In this document: one piece after another, positions 8,966-17,728 of the stretch
Layout: the number at the start of each line of letters is the position of its first letter
Position numbering within the stretch: position 1 is the first letter of the stretch
Source of the DNA: Cryobacterium arcticum
GTDB lineage: Bacteria; Actinomycetota; Actinomycetes; Actinomycetales; Microbacteriaceae
Assembly (NCBI RefSeq): GCF_001679725.1
Contig: NZ_CP016282.1
Location: 2,542,001-2,606,000, forward strand
DNA: 64,000 nucleotides
Direction of reading: 5' to 3'
Program-made: the position numbers and the translations under genes
The notes under the pieces: model-generated
What the model was told of the DNA's origin: nothing
The model's database searches: none
Seen by the model: only the letters and a program-made list of their open reading frames with translations

Positions 8966-11898
8966 CGCTGCAGGGCCTTTCCGGTGTCGGAGCTGTTCGT
9001 GTCGGTGCTGTTCGTGTCGGTGCCGTCCTGATCCACGGTGCTGAGGTCGAACCGTTGGATGCCGCGCTCCTGGGTGAGGGCCGGGTCGACCAGGTCGAGG
9101 GCGGTCACGCTCAGGATGAGCGTCGTGCCCAGCGGGGCGAGCGCCCCGAAGACGGCGGCCGGTCCGCGTCCGCCGGCGTCGGCCGGCAGACCGTCGCCGA
9201 GATCGACCACGAGCACGCCCGGGCGTTCCGCGAGGGCGGCGGCGGCGAGCGTGGCCGCGCGGGCGAGGGCGGACAGTGATGCCACGGTGGTGTCCGCCGT
9301 GAGCGGGCGCCGTTCGGACTCCCCCAGTGCGACGTTCAGCCGGTCCACCCATAGCCGCAGCTGCGCGGGCCGATTCGCCGCACGGAACAGCGGCTGCACG
9401 AGGTCGAGTCGTTCGGCGATGAGTTCGCCCACGGTGAGGCCGTTGTCGCGGGTGTCCGAGACCTCCGCCAGCGCAACGGTGCGCATCGCGACCGCACGGT
9501 CGGACGGCAGGGCCGCGCCACGTACCTGGAGCCGTCCGGCGACCGGGTCGAGGCGGCCGGCGAGGGTGGCGGCCAGAACCCGACGGGCGGCATCCGGACC
9601 GGTCAGCACGAGCACCGAACCGGCGTCGACGGCCAGGTCGATGGGGCCGAGCCGGGACTCGGGCAGGCCCACGTAGAGGGCGTCCGCGGTGATGTCGTCG
9701 TTCTGGGCCCGGGCCCAGGCGCTGTCGTCGAGGTGTTGACGTAGTCCCTCACCCTCGATGTCCACGTTGGGCAGCACGCGGGCGAGCCAGCGCGGCAGCC
9801 ACCAGGCTGCGTTGCCGGCCAGCGCCATGGCGGCCGGAACCAGCGTCATCCGTACCAGGAAGGCGTCGAGGAAGACGCCGACGGCCAGGGCGAAGGCGAT
9901 GCCCTTGATGGCGCCGGAGCCCTCGGGGACGAAGGCGAAGAAGACGAAGAACATGATCAGGGCGGCCGCAGTGACCACCCGGGCGGCGTGCGAGAAGCCG
10001 TGCACGACCGCGCGGCGGGCGTTCCGCGTCTTGACGAACTCCTCCCGCATGCCCGACACCAGGAACACCTCGTAGTCCATGGCCAGGCCGAAGAGCACGG
10101 CCATGAGCAGGATCGGCAGGAAGCTGAGGATCGGACCGGGGTTGGACACCCCGATCAGGTCGGCCAACCAGCCCCACTGGAAGATCGCGACGGTGGCGCC
10201 GAGCGACGCGAACACGGACAGCAGGAAGCCCAGCGCCGCCTTGACCGGTACGAAGATCGAGCGGAACACCATGGTGAGCAGCACGATCGAGAGCCCGACC
10301 ACGATGAGCGCGAACGGGATGAGCGCGTTGGTGAGCCGGTTGGAGATGTCGATGGAGACCGCGGTGGCGCCCGTGACGGTCACCGGGGTGCCGAGGTCGT
10401 CGTTGATCGAGGGCGCGATGTCGCGGATCGACTGCACGAGTTCCTTGGTCTTCGGGGAGTTCGGGGCGCTGTCGGGCATCACCTGGATGATCGCGGTGTC
10501 GACCGTGGCGTTGGGCTGGCCCGCGCTCACGAAGGCCACGTCGGGCAGGTCGCGCAGCTCGGCGGAAATCGTGTCGAGGTCGGCCACGATGTCGGTGGTC
10601 TGGGTGATGTCGACCACCACGATCAGGGGCCCGTTGTAGCCGGGGCCGAAGCCCTTCTCGATCATGCGGTACGCCTGGTACTGGGTGGACTCCACAGGCT
10701 CCGACGCGCTGTCGGGCAGGTTGAGGTCGAGGCTGAGCGCGGGGATCGCCATGACCCCCAGGATGCCGACGACGGCGAGGACCGCCACGACGGGGGCCTT
10801 GAGCACGATCGCGACCCAGCGGTGCCCCAGGGTGGGACGCCCGGTGTCGGGCGTGGTGGCACGGCGGTGCGCCCGGCTGCCGGGTTTGGGGGCCAGGCGT
10901 CCCTTGGCCAGGCCGAGGATGGCCGGCAGCAGGGTGATCGCCACGGCGATGGAGATGAGCACGGCGAAGGCCGCTCCGAGGCCCATCACGCTGAGGAACG
11001 GGATGCCCACCACGAGCAGCCCGAGCAGGGCGATGATCACGGTGATCCCGGCGAAGACCACGGCGCTGCCGGCGGTGGCCACGCTCGTGGACGCCGACTC
11101 GTGGGGATCGACGCCGTTGGCCAGCTGGGTTCGGTGCCGGGAGAGGATGAACAGCGAGTAGTCGATTCCGACGGCCAGGCCGAGCATCATGGCCAGCATG
11201 GGCGCCGTGCTCGAGACCGACACGAAGGCCGACACGGCCCCGATGCCGCCGATCGCGACGCCGACGCCGACCAGGGCCATCAGCAGCGGCATGCCGGCGG
11301 ACATGAGCGAGCCGAAGGTGATCACCAGGACCACGCCGGCGAAGAGCACACCGAAGATCTCGGTGACCGTGATGCCGAACGTGTTGTCCTGGAAGACCTG
11401 GCCGCCGAAAGCCACGGTGAGCCCGGCGTCTTCGGCCGTGCCGGCTGTCGCGACGACGGCGGCGATGGTGGCGTCCGAGACGTCGGACGATTCACCCGTC
11501 AGCTGCACCTTGGTGATAGCCGTGGTCTCGTCGTCGGAGATAGCTCCGGAGGCGTATTCGGAGAACGGGTCGACGACGCTGGTGACCCCGGTCAGGTCGG
11601 CCATCTCTGTGCCCATCTCGGTGATCGCGGCCTGATAGGCGGGGTCGTCCACCGAGGCTCCGTCCGGCGCCTGGTAGACCACCTGCACCGCGGCGCCCGC
11701 GGCCTGCGGGAACACCTCGGCCAGCTTGTCGATGGCCTCCTGCGATTCGGTGCCCGGGATCGCGAACGATTCCTGTGTCGTCCCGCCGAGGGCGGCGTTG
11801 GCTCCGAGGATGCCGCCGAGGACGATCACCCAGACGCCGATGACGAGCCAGGCACGCCGGTAGGCGAAATGACCGATGCGGTAGAGGAACGTTGCCAT
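8962..11898 (-). CDS. MMPL/RND-family transporter with C-terminal degenerate ABC-ATPase-like domain
   Basis: 978 aa. Residues 1 to about 730 form a typical MMPL transporter: TM1 at 13-33, two large external loops, and the Asp-Tyr proton-relay motifs GLAVGIDYSLFILSRHR and GLAMDYEVFLVSGMR. The remaining 240 residues resemble an ABC ATPase in order, but every nucleotide motif is degraded: LTGPDAARRVLAATLAG in place of Walker A (no Lys), LSALARAATLAAAALA in place of the signature, VLVVDLGDGL in place of Walker B. The protein ends in a Ser/Thr/Asp repeat tail. It follows a TetR gene by 4 bp and overlaps the YhgE/Pip gene. Likely exports a lipid or amphiphilic compound; the tail may scaffold the partner protein. 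Confidence 0.9.
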   Translation of the reverse strand: MATFLYRIGHFAYRRAWLVIGVWVIVLGGILGANAALGGTTQESFAIPGTESQEAIDKLAEVFPQAAGAAVQVVYQAPDGASVDDPAYQAAITEMGTEMADLTGVTSVVDPFSEYASGAISDDETTAITKVQLTGESSDVSDATIAAVVATAGTAEDAGLTVAFGGQVFQDNTFGITVTEIFGVLFAGVVLVITFGSLMSAGMPLLMALVGVGVAIGGIGAVSAFVSVSSTAPMLAMMLGLAVGIDYSLFILSRHRTQLANGVDPHESASTSVATAGSAVVFAGITVIIALLGLLVVGIPFLSVMGLGAAFAVLISIAVAITLLPAILGLAKGRLAPKPGSRAHRRATTPDTGRPTLGHRWVAIVLKAPVVAVLAVVGILGVMAIPALSLDLNLPDSASEPVESTQYQAYRMIEKGFGPGYNGPLIVVVDITQTTDIVADLDTISAELRDLPDVAFVSAGQPNATVDTAIIQVMPDSAPNSPKTKELVQSIRDIAPSINDDLGTPVTVTGATAVSIDISNRLTNALIPFALIVVGLSIVLLTMVFRSIFVPVKAALGFLLSVFASLGATVAIFQWGWLADLIGVSNPGPILSFLPILLMAVLFGLAMDYEVFLVSGMREEFVKTRNARRAVVHGFSHAARVVTAAALIMFFVFFAFVPEGSGAIKGIAFALAVGVFLDAFLVRMTLVPAAMALAGNAAWWLPRWLARVLPNVDIEGEGLRQHLDDSAWARAQNDDITADALYVGLPESRLGPIDLAVDAGSVLVLTGPDAARRVLAATLAGRLDPVAGRLQVRGAALPSDRAVAMRTVALAEVSDTRDNGLTVGELIAERLDLVQPLFRAANRPAQLRLWVDRLNVALGESERRPLTADTTVASLSALARAATLAAAALAERPGVLVVDLGDGLPADAGGRGPAAVFGALAPLGTTLILSVTALDLVDPALTQERGIQRFDLSTVDQDGTDTNSTDTNSSDTGKALQR
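8984..9028. repeat. 15-bp tandem repeat inside the MMPL tail
   Basis: Two-and-a-half near-identical copies of a 15-bp unit (ctgttcgtgtcggtg) encode the TDTNS-type repeats of the C-terminal tail. The unit is a multiple of three, so copy-number change would keep the frame. Confidence 0.7.
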
Positions 11899-11902
11899 GG
11901 TG

Positions 11903-12538
11903 CTACTTCCGGGACTCGTGCTGAATGGAGGGCTGAACCGGCGCGGAACGCACGGAGACGGGCGCCAGGAGCTCGACGATGACGACTCGCAGGGCCCGGC
12001 GGATCTCCTCGGGCGAGGAGGGTGAGCGCTCCAGGGGGGTGCCGCCGAAGTTCATGCCGGCCACAAGGGCGTAGGCGGCGCCTCCTAGGGCGATACCGAA
12101 GCGGATCTGGTCCTCGGTGCTTGCGTTGTTGTCGCAGATGGCGTTGGACAGCCGTCCGATCAGCACGCCGGCGCGGTCGATGACGGCGATTCCGGTGAGC
12201 GACTGGGCCTGGTTGATGAAGGTGTGCAGCTCCAGCCGGAACTCGAGGATGAAGTCGATGAAGTCGTCCACGAAGCGCAGCCGGGTGGTCTCGGTCTCCT
12301 CTGTCGCGAGGAAACGTTCAAGGATCTCTTCCAGCCGGTCGATGGCCGGCGTGAGCACGGCCTCGAGCAGTGCTTCCTTGGACGCGAAGTGGTACAGCAC
12401 GCTGGACTTGGAGTACCCCGCCACATCCGCGATGTGCTGCAGGGATGCGCCGGCGAAGCCGACAGAGGCGAACTGCTCGAGTGCGGTCAGGCGTAATTCG
12501 TCGCTCGTCGTCTGGCGCGCGGAGGTGTCTGTGATCAC
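11903..12538 (-). CDS. TetR-family transcriptional regulator
   Basis: 211 aa. The N-terminal TetR helix-turn-helix is clear (TALEQFASVGFAGASLQHIADVAGYSKSSVLYHFASKEALL, residues about 18-58); the C-terminal ligand domain is variable. It starts the operon with the MMPL and YhgE/Pip genes, so it most likely represses its own promoter and the exporter in response to a substrate or membrane stress. Start GTG 12538 lacks a ribosome site but lies 6 nt after a TAGCGT hexamer; a perfect palindrome sits just upstream. Confidence 0.93.
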   Translation of the reverse strand: MITDTSARQTTSDELRLTALEQFASVGFAGASLQHIADVAGYSKSSVLYHFASKEALLEAVLTPAIDRLEEILERFLATEETETTRLRFVDDFIDFILEFRLELHTFINQAQSLTGIAVIDRAGVLIGRLSNAICDNNASTEDQIRFGIALGGAAYALVAGMNFGGTPLERSPSSPEEIRRALRVVIVELLAPVSVRSAPVQPSIQHESRK

Positions 12539-12544
12539 CCGCTC

Positions 12545-12550
12545 ACGCTA
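12545..12550 (-). promoter_or_regulatory. -10 hexamer of a leaderless tetR promoter
   Basis: TAGCGT on the minus strand, 6 nt before the GTG start; no Shine-Dalgarno sequence is present. Confidence 0.5.
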
Positions 12551-12552
12551 GT

Positions 12553-12586
12553 TGACCGATCGGTCAGTTCCTGCACGATCGGTCAG
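12553..12586 (-). promoter_or_regulatory. TetR operator: perfect palindrome plus direct repeat
   Basis: TGACCGATCGGTCA at 12553-12566 is a perfect 14-bp palindrome, and its half GATCGGTCAG recurs 19 bp further at 12577-12586. The pair covers the -35/spacer region directly upstream of the -10 hexamer, the usual place for autorepression by a TetR protein. Confidence 0.7.
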
Positions 12587-12631
12587 ATTATCGGGAAACG
12601 TCCAGCCTGCGCCCCTGTCTTCGCCCCGGCG

Positions 12632-13801
12632 CTAGACCGTGAACGCGAGTACGAGGGTGGCCACGACCACCGTGACCGGCGCCACCGCCAGGCCCAACAG
12701 CATGTAACGCCGCCAGGAGATCGACACGCCCAGGCCGCTCAGTTGCTGGTGCCAGAGCAAGGTGGCCAGTGACGCCCACGGCGTGATCAGCGGTCCGGCG
12801 TTCACGCCGATCAGGAGCGCCACCATGCGCGCGGGCGTCGTCGCCACCGGTTCGAGGGCCAGGTAGGCCGGCAGGTTGTCGATCGCGTTGGCGCCGAGCA
12901 GCCCGGCCCCGGCCAGGCGGACCAGGCTCAGCGGATCGTCCCCGGCGCCCGCCACGGCATCGAGAAGCTCCCCCAGGCCGAGTTCGTGCAGGGCCGCCAT
13001 CACCAGGAACAGGCCAGATGCCAGCAGCACCAGGGGCCACGGTACGAGTCCCGGCCGCAGCGTCTTGCGGTCGAGGACGAAGAAGATCACCGCGAGGAGC
13101 ACCGCGGCCTGCACGGCGGGGATCCACACCGGGATGCCGGAGACCAGGGCCGGGATGAGGGCCACCACGGTCACGGCGCTGGTACCGAACAGCACGGGGT
13201 TCTTCACGCGGGTGCCCGGCGTCATCTCGTAGGGCTCTCGGAGGGTGCGCCGGCAGACCAGGTAGATCGCGCCCACGGTCACGAGGATCGCAGCCAGGGC
13301 GGGCGCGCCGGTCAGCAGCGCGAATTGCACGGGGCTCACCGGATGCCCGACGAGCTCGCCGATGCGACCCTGGGCGAGCAGGTTGGTGAGATTCGACACC
13401 GGCAGGAGCAGCGAGGCCGTGTTGGCCAGCCACACCGTGGTGAGGGCGAACGGGAGCGGGCTCAGACCCACATGCCTGGCCATCACGACCACGACCGGCG
13501 TGAGGAGCACCGCCGTCGTGTCCAGCGAGAGGAAAACCGTGCTGAGCACGGCCAGGGCCACCACCAGCAGCCACAGCAGCCACGTGCGTCCACGGGCCCA
13601 CCGGGTGAGCCGTTCGGCCACGAAGGTGAACAGGCCGGCCGCCGCAGCCAGCTCGGCCACGACGGTGATCGCCACCACGAAGACCAGGATGGGCAGTACC
13701 CGGTCGATCAGCTCCACCGTCGCGGGCCACGGCAGGACCCCGGTGATCACGGCTATGATCCCTGCACAGAGCAGCACCGCTCCGACGATCCCCGTACGCA
13801 T
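12632..13801 (-). CDS. ArsB/SLC13-type membrane transporter
   Basis: 389 aa, about ten or more hydrophobic segments. The pattern (FLSLDTTAVLLTPVVVVMA, ANTASLLLPVSNLTNLL, GLLGANAIDNLPAYLAL, INAGPL-like NAGPLITPWASL) is that of the ArsB/NhaD/SLC13 ion-transporter superfamily, which includes arsenite pumps and Na+/H+ or dicarboxylate carriers. No arsenic genes (arsR, arsC) are near, so I do not name it arsB. Start ATG 13801 follows AAGGGGAG; an open frame upstream lacks membrane character and was not used. It is separate from the tetR operon. Confidence 0.85.
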   Translation of the reverse strand: MRTGIVGAVLLCAGIIAVITGVLPWPATVELIDRVLPILVFVVAITVVAELAAAAGLFTFVAERLTRWARGRTWLLWLLVVALAVLSTVFLSLDTTAVLLTPVVVVMARHVGLSPLPFALTTVWLANTASLLLPVSNLTNLLAQGRIGELVGHPVSPVQFALLTGAPALAAILVTVGAIYLVCRRTLREPYEMTPGTRVKNPVLFGTSAVTVVALIPALVSGIPVWIPAVQAAVLLAVIFFVLDRKTLRPGLVPWPLVLLASGLFLVMAALHELGLGELLDAVAGAGDDPLSLVRLAGAGLLGANAIDNLPAYLALEPVATTPARMVALLIGVNAGPLITPWASLATLLWHQQLSGLGVSISWRRYMLLGLAVAPVTVVVATLVLAFTV

Positions 13802-13898
13802 GGCTCCCCTTCGACCTCGGGCATCCGCCCGGTTTCTCAGCCGAGCCGACTCGCGTGATCGACGACCACCCCGGTAGCGTAGAACGAAGGAGGCAGAC

Positions 13899-14111
13899 AT
13901 GCGGAAATTTTTGTTCAACGGGGCCATGATCGGCGTCGTGGCCGGCGGCTGGAATATCCTTCAGGCGACCCGGCACGGACCGAGGGACTGGCGCCTCGTG
14001 CTCACCTGGATCGGCTGGGCGTTGAGCGTTGCCGTGGCCATCGGCAACGTCACCAAGGACGCCGAGGACAAGAAGCTCACCAGCGGCGAGGGCAAGCGCG
14101 GCAAGAAATAG
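13899..14111 (+). CDS. Small membrane protein of unknown function
   Basis: 70 aa with a good ribosome site (GAAGGAGG, 6 nt before ATG). Two hydrophobic stretches (residues about 5-20 and 32-50) are followed by a very charged Lys/Glu/Asp tail, which suggests a two-pass membrane protein with a cytoplasmic tail. Divergent from the ArsB-type transporter. No family recognised. Confidence 0.7.
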   Translation: MRKFLFNGAMIGVVAGGWNILQATRHGPRDWRLVLTWIGWALSVAVAIGNVTKDAEDKKLTSGEGKRGKK

Positions 14112-14217
14112 CCGCATACTCCTCTGAGTACCCCGGCTGCGGCGTGTCACCCCCGTCTTTCCTAGTGATGGCGGGGAAACTGGACTTCTCAGTTGTTGCA
14201 GAAGGAAGGGGCTCTCG

Positions 14218-14688
14218 ATGTTCGGTCGTCGACGTCGCATCGCACCCACCATTCCAGTTCTCGCCGCGCCCGCCCCGGCCGAGCTCAGCCGCGACCAGGT
14301 CTTTGAACACCTCCATGCGGCCTTGTCCGACCTCGTCGGTGCGGACGGTGCCTGGACCCTGGTGCCCCGCGTCGAGTCCGACACCGACGTGATCTTCCAC
14401 GGCCTCAAGGCCCACCAGATCGCGGCAGCCCTCACGGAGATTCTCGCCACCGAGACCGTGCGCCTGCGCACCGACACTCCGGCGGCCCCCGCGAACATCG
14501 CCGAACCCCGCACCGACACCCCCGTCGACGGCATCACCGCCGTGAGCACCGGCGCACTCCTGGTGTCCTCGGGAGCGGAACCGACGGCACTGCCGTGGAA
14601 CCCCGCGCCGATCTCGGTCTGGGCCGAACCGGAAACCGGCGCCCGCACCGGTGCCCGCACCGACACTGTGGTGCGACGCGTCGCCTGA
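14218..14688 (+). CDS. Hypothetical protein
   Basis: 156 aa, preceded by GAAGGAAGGGG 6-8 nt before the ATG. The first 75 residues look like a small folded domain (VFEHLHAALSDLVGADGAWTL, then HGLKAHQIAAALTEIL); the rest is Pro/Ala/Thr-rich and probably disordered. No membrane segment or signal peptide. The stop codon lies inside a 16-bp tandem duplication. No family recognised. Confidence 0.65.
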   Translation: MFGRRRRIAPTIPVLAAPAPAELSRDQVFEHLHAALSDLVGADGAWTLVPRVESDTDVIFHGLKAHQIAAALTEILATETVRLRTDTPAAPANIAEPRTDTPVDGITAVSTGALLVSSGAEPTALPWNPAPISVWAEPETGARTGARTDTVVRRVA

Positions 14689-14712
14689 TCCGCCCGTCGC
14701 CTGATCCGCCCG
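14681..14712. repeat. 16-bp perfect tandem duplication
   Basis: TCGCCTGATCCGCCCG occurs twice in direct succession; the first copy contains the TGA of the upstream hypothetical gene. Probably a recent slippage event. Confidence 0.8.
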
Positions 14713-14795
14713 TCGGCTCAGAGCGCATCGGCGCCTGATCCAGCGCCGGGGATTTCCCCGGCCACCGCACATTCGACCTGTGTGAAGATGTCTGA

Positions 14796-16601
14796 ATGGC
14801 GCTGCACATCGAGGACTATGCACTGATCAGCGACTGCCATTCGGCTGCCCTCGTGGGCCGCGACGGCAGCATCGACTGGCTGTGTCTGCCCCGCTACGAC
14901 TCGGCCTCGATGTTCGGCGCACTTCTCGGCACGGAAGACCACGGCCGCTGGCTGCTCGCTCCCGCCGACCCCGCAGCCACCAGCACCCGCTCCTACGTGG
15001 GCGAGAGCTTCGTTCTCTCCACGATCTGGACCACCAAGACCGGCAGCGTCGAGGTGACCGACTTCATGCCGCACGGCGACAGTCGCGCCGACGTCGTGCG
15101 TACCGTGCGCGGAATCTCCGGAAGCGTCGAGATGCTCCAGGACCTGCGTTTGCGGTTCGGCTACGCCACCACGGTTCCCTGGGTGCGGCAGCTGCGGCGC
15201 GAGAAGACCCCCGGACTCATCGCCATCGCCGGGCCGGATGCCGTGGTGGTGCGTGGCCCGGCCCTGCACGCCGCCGATCACCGGCACGAGGCCCGGTTCA
15301 CGGTGCACGCCACCGAGCAGCACAGCGTGCAGCTCACCTGGTATCCCTCACACCTCGACCTGCCGCCGGCTTTGGATGTGGCCCGGTCACGCCGCGAGAC
15401 CCTGGACTGGTGGGCCGGGTGGGCCGACAGCTGCACCCACGAGGGACCGTTCCGGGACGCGGTGGTGCGGTCCCTGCTGGTGCTGCGCGCCCTCACCCAC
15501 GAGAGCACCGGCGGCATCGTGGCCGCGGCCACCACCTCGCTGCCCGAACACGCGGGCGGCAGCCGCAACTGGGACTACCGCTACGTGTGGCTGCGTGACG
15601 CCTCCCTGACGCTCGAGGTGCTGCTCTCGCACGGGTATGAGAGCGAGGCCGAGGCCTGGCGGGGCTGGCTGCTGCGGGCCATCGCCGGCGACCCGAACGA
15701 CCTGCAGATCATGTACGGCCTGTCCGGCGAACGCTACCTGCCCGAGCGTGAGCTGACCAGCTTGCCCGGCCACCACGGCTCATCTCCCGTGCGGGTGGGC
15801 AACGGCGCCGTCTGCCAGTTCCAGTCCGACGCCGTGGGCGAGGTCATGATGGCCCTGCACGAGGCCCGGGGCGCCGGCGTCGAGGAGACCGAGTTCTCCT
15901 GGCCGTTGCAGGTGTCGCTGATGACCTACCTCGAAGCCAATTGGCGCCGGCCCGACCAGGGCATCTGGGAGGTACGTGGACCCGCGCGGGAGTTCACCCA
16001 CTCCCGGGTGATGGTCTGGGCCGCGTTCGACCGGGCCGTGCGCGGGGTGACCGAATACGGGCTGCCCGGACCCGTGGACCGCTGGCGCCGCATCCGCGAC
16101 GAGGTGCGCCACGACATCGAGGAGCGCGGCTACAACACGGCCCTGGGCTCCTTCACGCAGTACTTCGGCAGCGAAGAGGTCGATGCGTCCCTCCTCCTGC
16201 TCCCCCAGGTGGGATTCTGCGCCGCCGACGACGAACGGATGCTCGGCACCGTGCGCGCCATCGAGACGAGCCTGCTGCGTGAGGGCCTTGTGCTCCGGTA
16301 CACCACGCATCCGGCGCTGGACGGGCTCGACCCCGGCGAGCATCCGTTCCTGGCCTGCTCGTTCTGGTTGGTCGAGCAGTACGCGGCGTCCGGCCGGGTC
16401 GACGACGCCAGCACCCTGATGACCAGGCTGGTGGGCCTGGCCAACGACGTGGGGCTGCTCTCGGAGGAGTACGACGTGACAACGGGGCACCACGCGGGCA
16501 ACACACCCCAGGCGCTCACCCACCTGGCGCTGGTGCGCGCGGCCGACGCTCTGGTCGCCGCCGGCGGGCGGAACGCCGAGGAGGCCGGCCGACCGCTCTG
16601 A
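14796..16601 (+). CDS. Glycoside hydrolase family 15 protein (glucoamylase/trehalase type)
   Basis: 601 aa, cytoplasmic (no signal peptide). It starts IEDYALISDCHSAALVGRDGSIDWLCLPRYDS, the standard opening of bacterial GH15 enzymes with an N-terminal trehalase-like domain; the (alpha/alpha)6 barrel follows, with RNWDYRYVWLRDASL, the general acid in GIWEVRG and the general base in LLSEEYD. Actinobacterial members split trehalose or alpha-glucosides. With otsAB in the same window a trehalose-turnover role is plausible but not shown. ATG 14796; stands alone and converges on glsB. Confidence 0.92.
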   Translation: MALHIEDYALISDCHSAALVGRDGSIDWLCLPRYDSASMFGALLGTEDHGRWLLAPADPAATSTRSYVGESFVLSTIWTTKTGSVEVTDFMPHGDSRADVVRTVRGISGSVEMLQDLRLRFGYATTVPWVRQLRREKTPGLIAIAGPDAVVVRGPALHAADHRHEARFTVHATEQHSVQLTWYPSHLDLPPALDVARSRRETLDWWAGWADSCTHEGPFRDAVVRSLLVLRALTHESTGGIVAAATTSLPEHAGGSRNWDYRYVWLRDASLTLEVLLSHGYESEAEAWRGWLLRAIAGDPNDLQIMYGLSGERYLPERELTSLPGHHGSSPVRVGNGAVCQFQSDAVGEVMMALHEARGAGVEETEFSWPLQVSLMTYLEANWRRPDQGIWEVRGPAREFTHSRVMVWAAFDRAVRGVTEYGLPGPVDRWRRIRDEVRHDIEERGYNTALGSFTQYFGSEEVDASLLLLPQVGFCAADDERMLGTVRAIETSLLREGLVLRYTTHPALDGLDPGEHPFLACSFWLVEQYAASGRVDDASTLMTRLVGLANDVGLLSEEYDVTTGHHAGNTPQALTHLALVRAADALVAAGGRNAEEAGRPL

Positions 16602-16634
16602 TGCGGGAACGGCCGGTCTGATGCGCAAAACGAG

Positions 16635-16904
16635 TCAGGTCGACGTATTCCGGTTACGGGTGGCCAGGCCGTAGATGAGCAGCACGATGATCGATCCGAG
16701 GATCGCGATGACCCAGGTGCGCAAATCGAAGAACCCGCCCATGTCCACGCCGAAGATCAACCCGGCGAGCCAGCCGCCCAGAAGAGCGCCGACCACACCG
16801 AGCAACAGGGTCACGAACCAGCCGCCGCCCTGGGCGCCGGGCAGGATGAGTTTGGCGATAGCGCCGGCCAGCAGGCCCAGGAGGAGAAAACCGAAGAAAC
16901 CCAT
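16635..16904 (-). CDS. GlsB/YeaQ/YmgE-family stress-response membrane protein
   Basis: 89-aa, three hydrophobic helices rich in glycine (GFLLLGLLAGAIAKLILPG, TLLLGVVGALLGGWLAGLIFG, WVIAILGSIIVLLIYGLA). This is the transglycosylase-associated / GlsB family of small envelope stress proteins. Start ATG 16904 follows AAAGGAG at 6 nt; an upstream extension reads as non-coding. Confidence 0.92.
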   Translation of the reverse strand: MGFFGFLLLGLLAGAIAKLILPGAQGGGWFVTLLLGVVGALLGGWLAGLIFGVDMGGFFDLRTWVIAILGSIIVLLIYGLATRNRNTST

Positions 16905-17103
16905 GACGACTCCTTTGCTCTGACCGGCATCGAGAGCCCGGCTGCGTTGATCATAAATCCGGCCGGGCCACCCGGATAGGCCCACCGACGGCCAGGCCGA
17001 CAGACCGGTTGACCGGCCCGGTTGCCAGCGTCGGCCGGAGCCCGATCAGAATCCCCCGGAATTCTTTGTAGGTATTCCACTGCGGCGCCCCGGCGCCGAA
17101 TCC

Positions 17104-17109
17104 TAGATT
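17104..17109 (+). promoter_or_regulatory. -10 hexamer of a leaderless bioY promoter
   Basis: TAGATT, 7 nt before the bioY ATG at 17117, with no ribosome site. It makes the in-frame TTG at 17108 impossible as a start because that codon lies inside the hexamer. Confidence 0.55.
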
Positions 17110-17116
17110 GAAAACC

Positions 17117-17728
17117 ATGACAGCCCGCCTCAGCGTGCGCGATCTCGCGCAGATCGCCATCTTCGCCGCCCTCATCGCCGCCCTCGGGTTCCCCGGCGCC
17201 ATCGCCCTCGGCGCCAGCACGGTACCGATCACCTTCCAGACCCTCGGCGTGATGCTCGCCGGCGCCATCCTCGGCGCCCGCAAGGGCTTCCTGGCCGTGC
17301 TGCTGCTGCTCGCCCTGGCCGCGGCCGGGCTGCCACTGCTCTCCGGCGGGCGCGGCGGACTGGTCTGGTTCACCACCTCCCCCTCTGCCGGGTACCTCTA
17401 CGGCTGGCTGCTGGGCGTCGTCGTGATCGGCCTCCTCACCTCACTGCTGCTGCCGCGCTACCCCTTCTGGCCCGCACTCGGCGCGACCGTTCTCGGCGGG
17501 ATCGTGGCCGTCTACCTGATCGGCGTACCCGTCACGGCCATCAACCTGGGCCTGCCGCTCTGGGCCGCCCTGGTCGACGCCGCCAAGTTCCTGCCGGGCG
17601 ATCTGGTGAAGGTCGTGGTCACGGTGCTCGTGGCCAAGCAGGTGCACCGCGCCTATCCCGGCCTCATCCCGCTGCGCAGGAAGTCGGTCAGCACTGAACC
17701 TGTGGACGGCAGCCGGGTCCAGGCGTGA
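17117..17728 (+). CDS. bioY: Biotin ECF transporter S component
   Basis: 203 aa, six hydrophobic segments. BioY features include the N-terminal LAQIAIFAALIAALGFPG, VPITFQTLGVMLAGAILG and GYLYGWLLG. Binds biotin with high affinity in the membrane and docks on the BioM/BioN energy module encoded next to it. The stop overlaps the bioM GTG by 4 bp. The C-terminal 30 residues are a charged cytoplasmic tail. Confidence 0.95.
   Translation: MTARLSVRDLAQIAIFAALIAALGFPGAIALGASTVPITFQTLGVMLAGAILGARKGFLAVLLLLALAAAGLPLLSGGRGGLVWFTTSPSAGYLYGWLLGVVVIGLLTSLLLPRYPFWPALGATVLGGIVAVYLIGVPVTAINLGLPLWAALVDAAKFLPGDLVKVVVTVLVAKQVHRAYPGLIPLRRKSVSTEPVDGSRVQA

Noticed and set aside
12632..13801. Calling the membrane transporter an arsenite pump (arsB)
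   Set aside because: The superfamily includes several substrates and no ars regulator or reductase is adjacent.
12588..14666. 692-codon minus-strand frame spanning the ArsB-type gene and two plus-strand small genes
   Set aside because: No membrane or domain pattern in this frame; it is a shadow of three genes in other frames, each with its own ribosome site.
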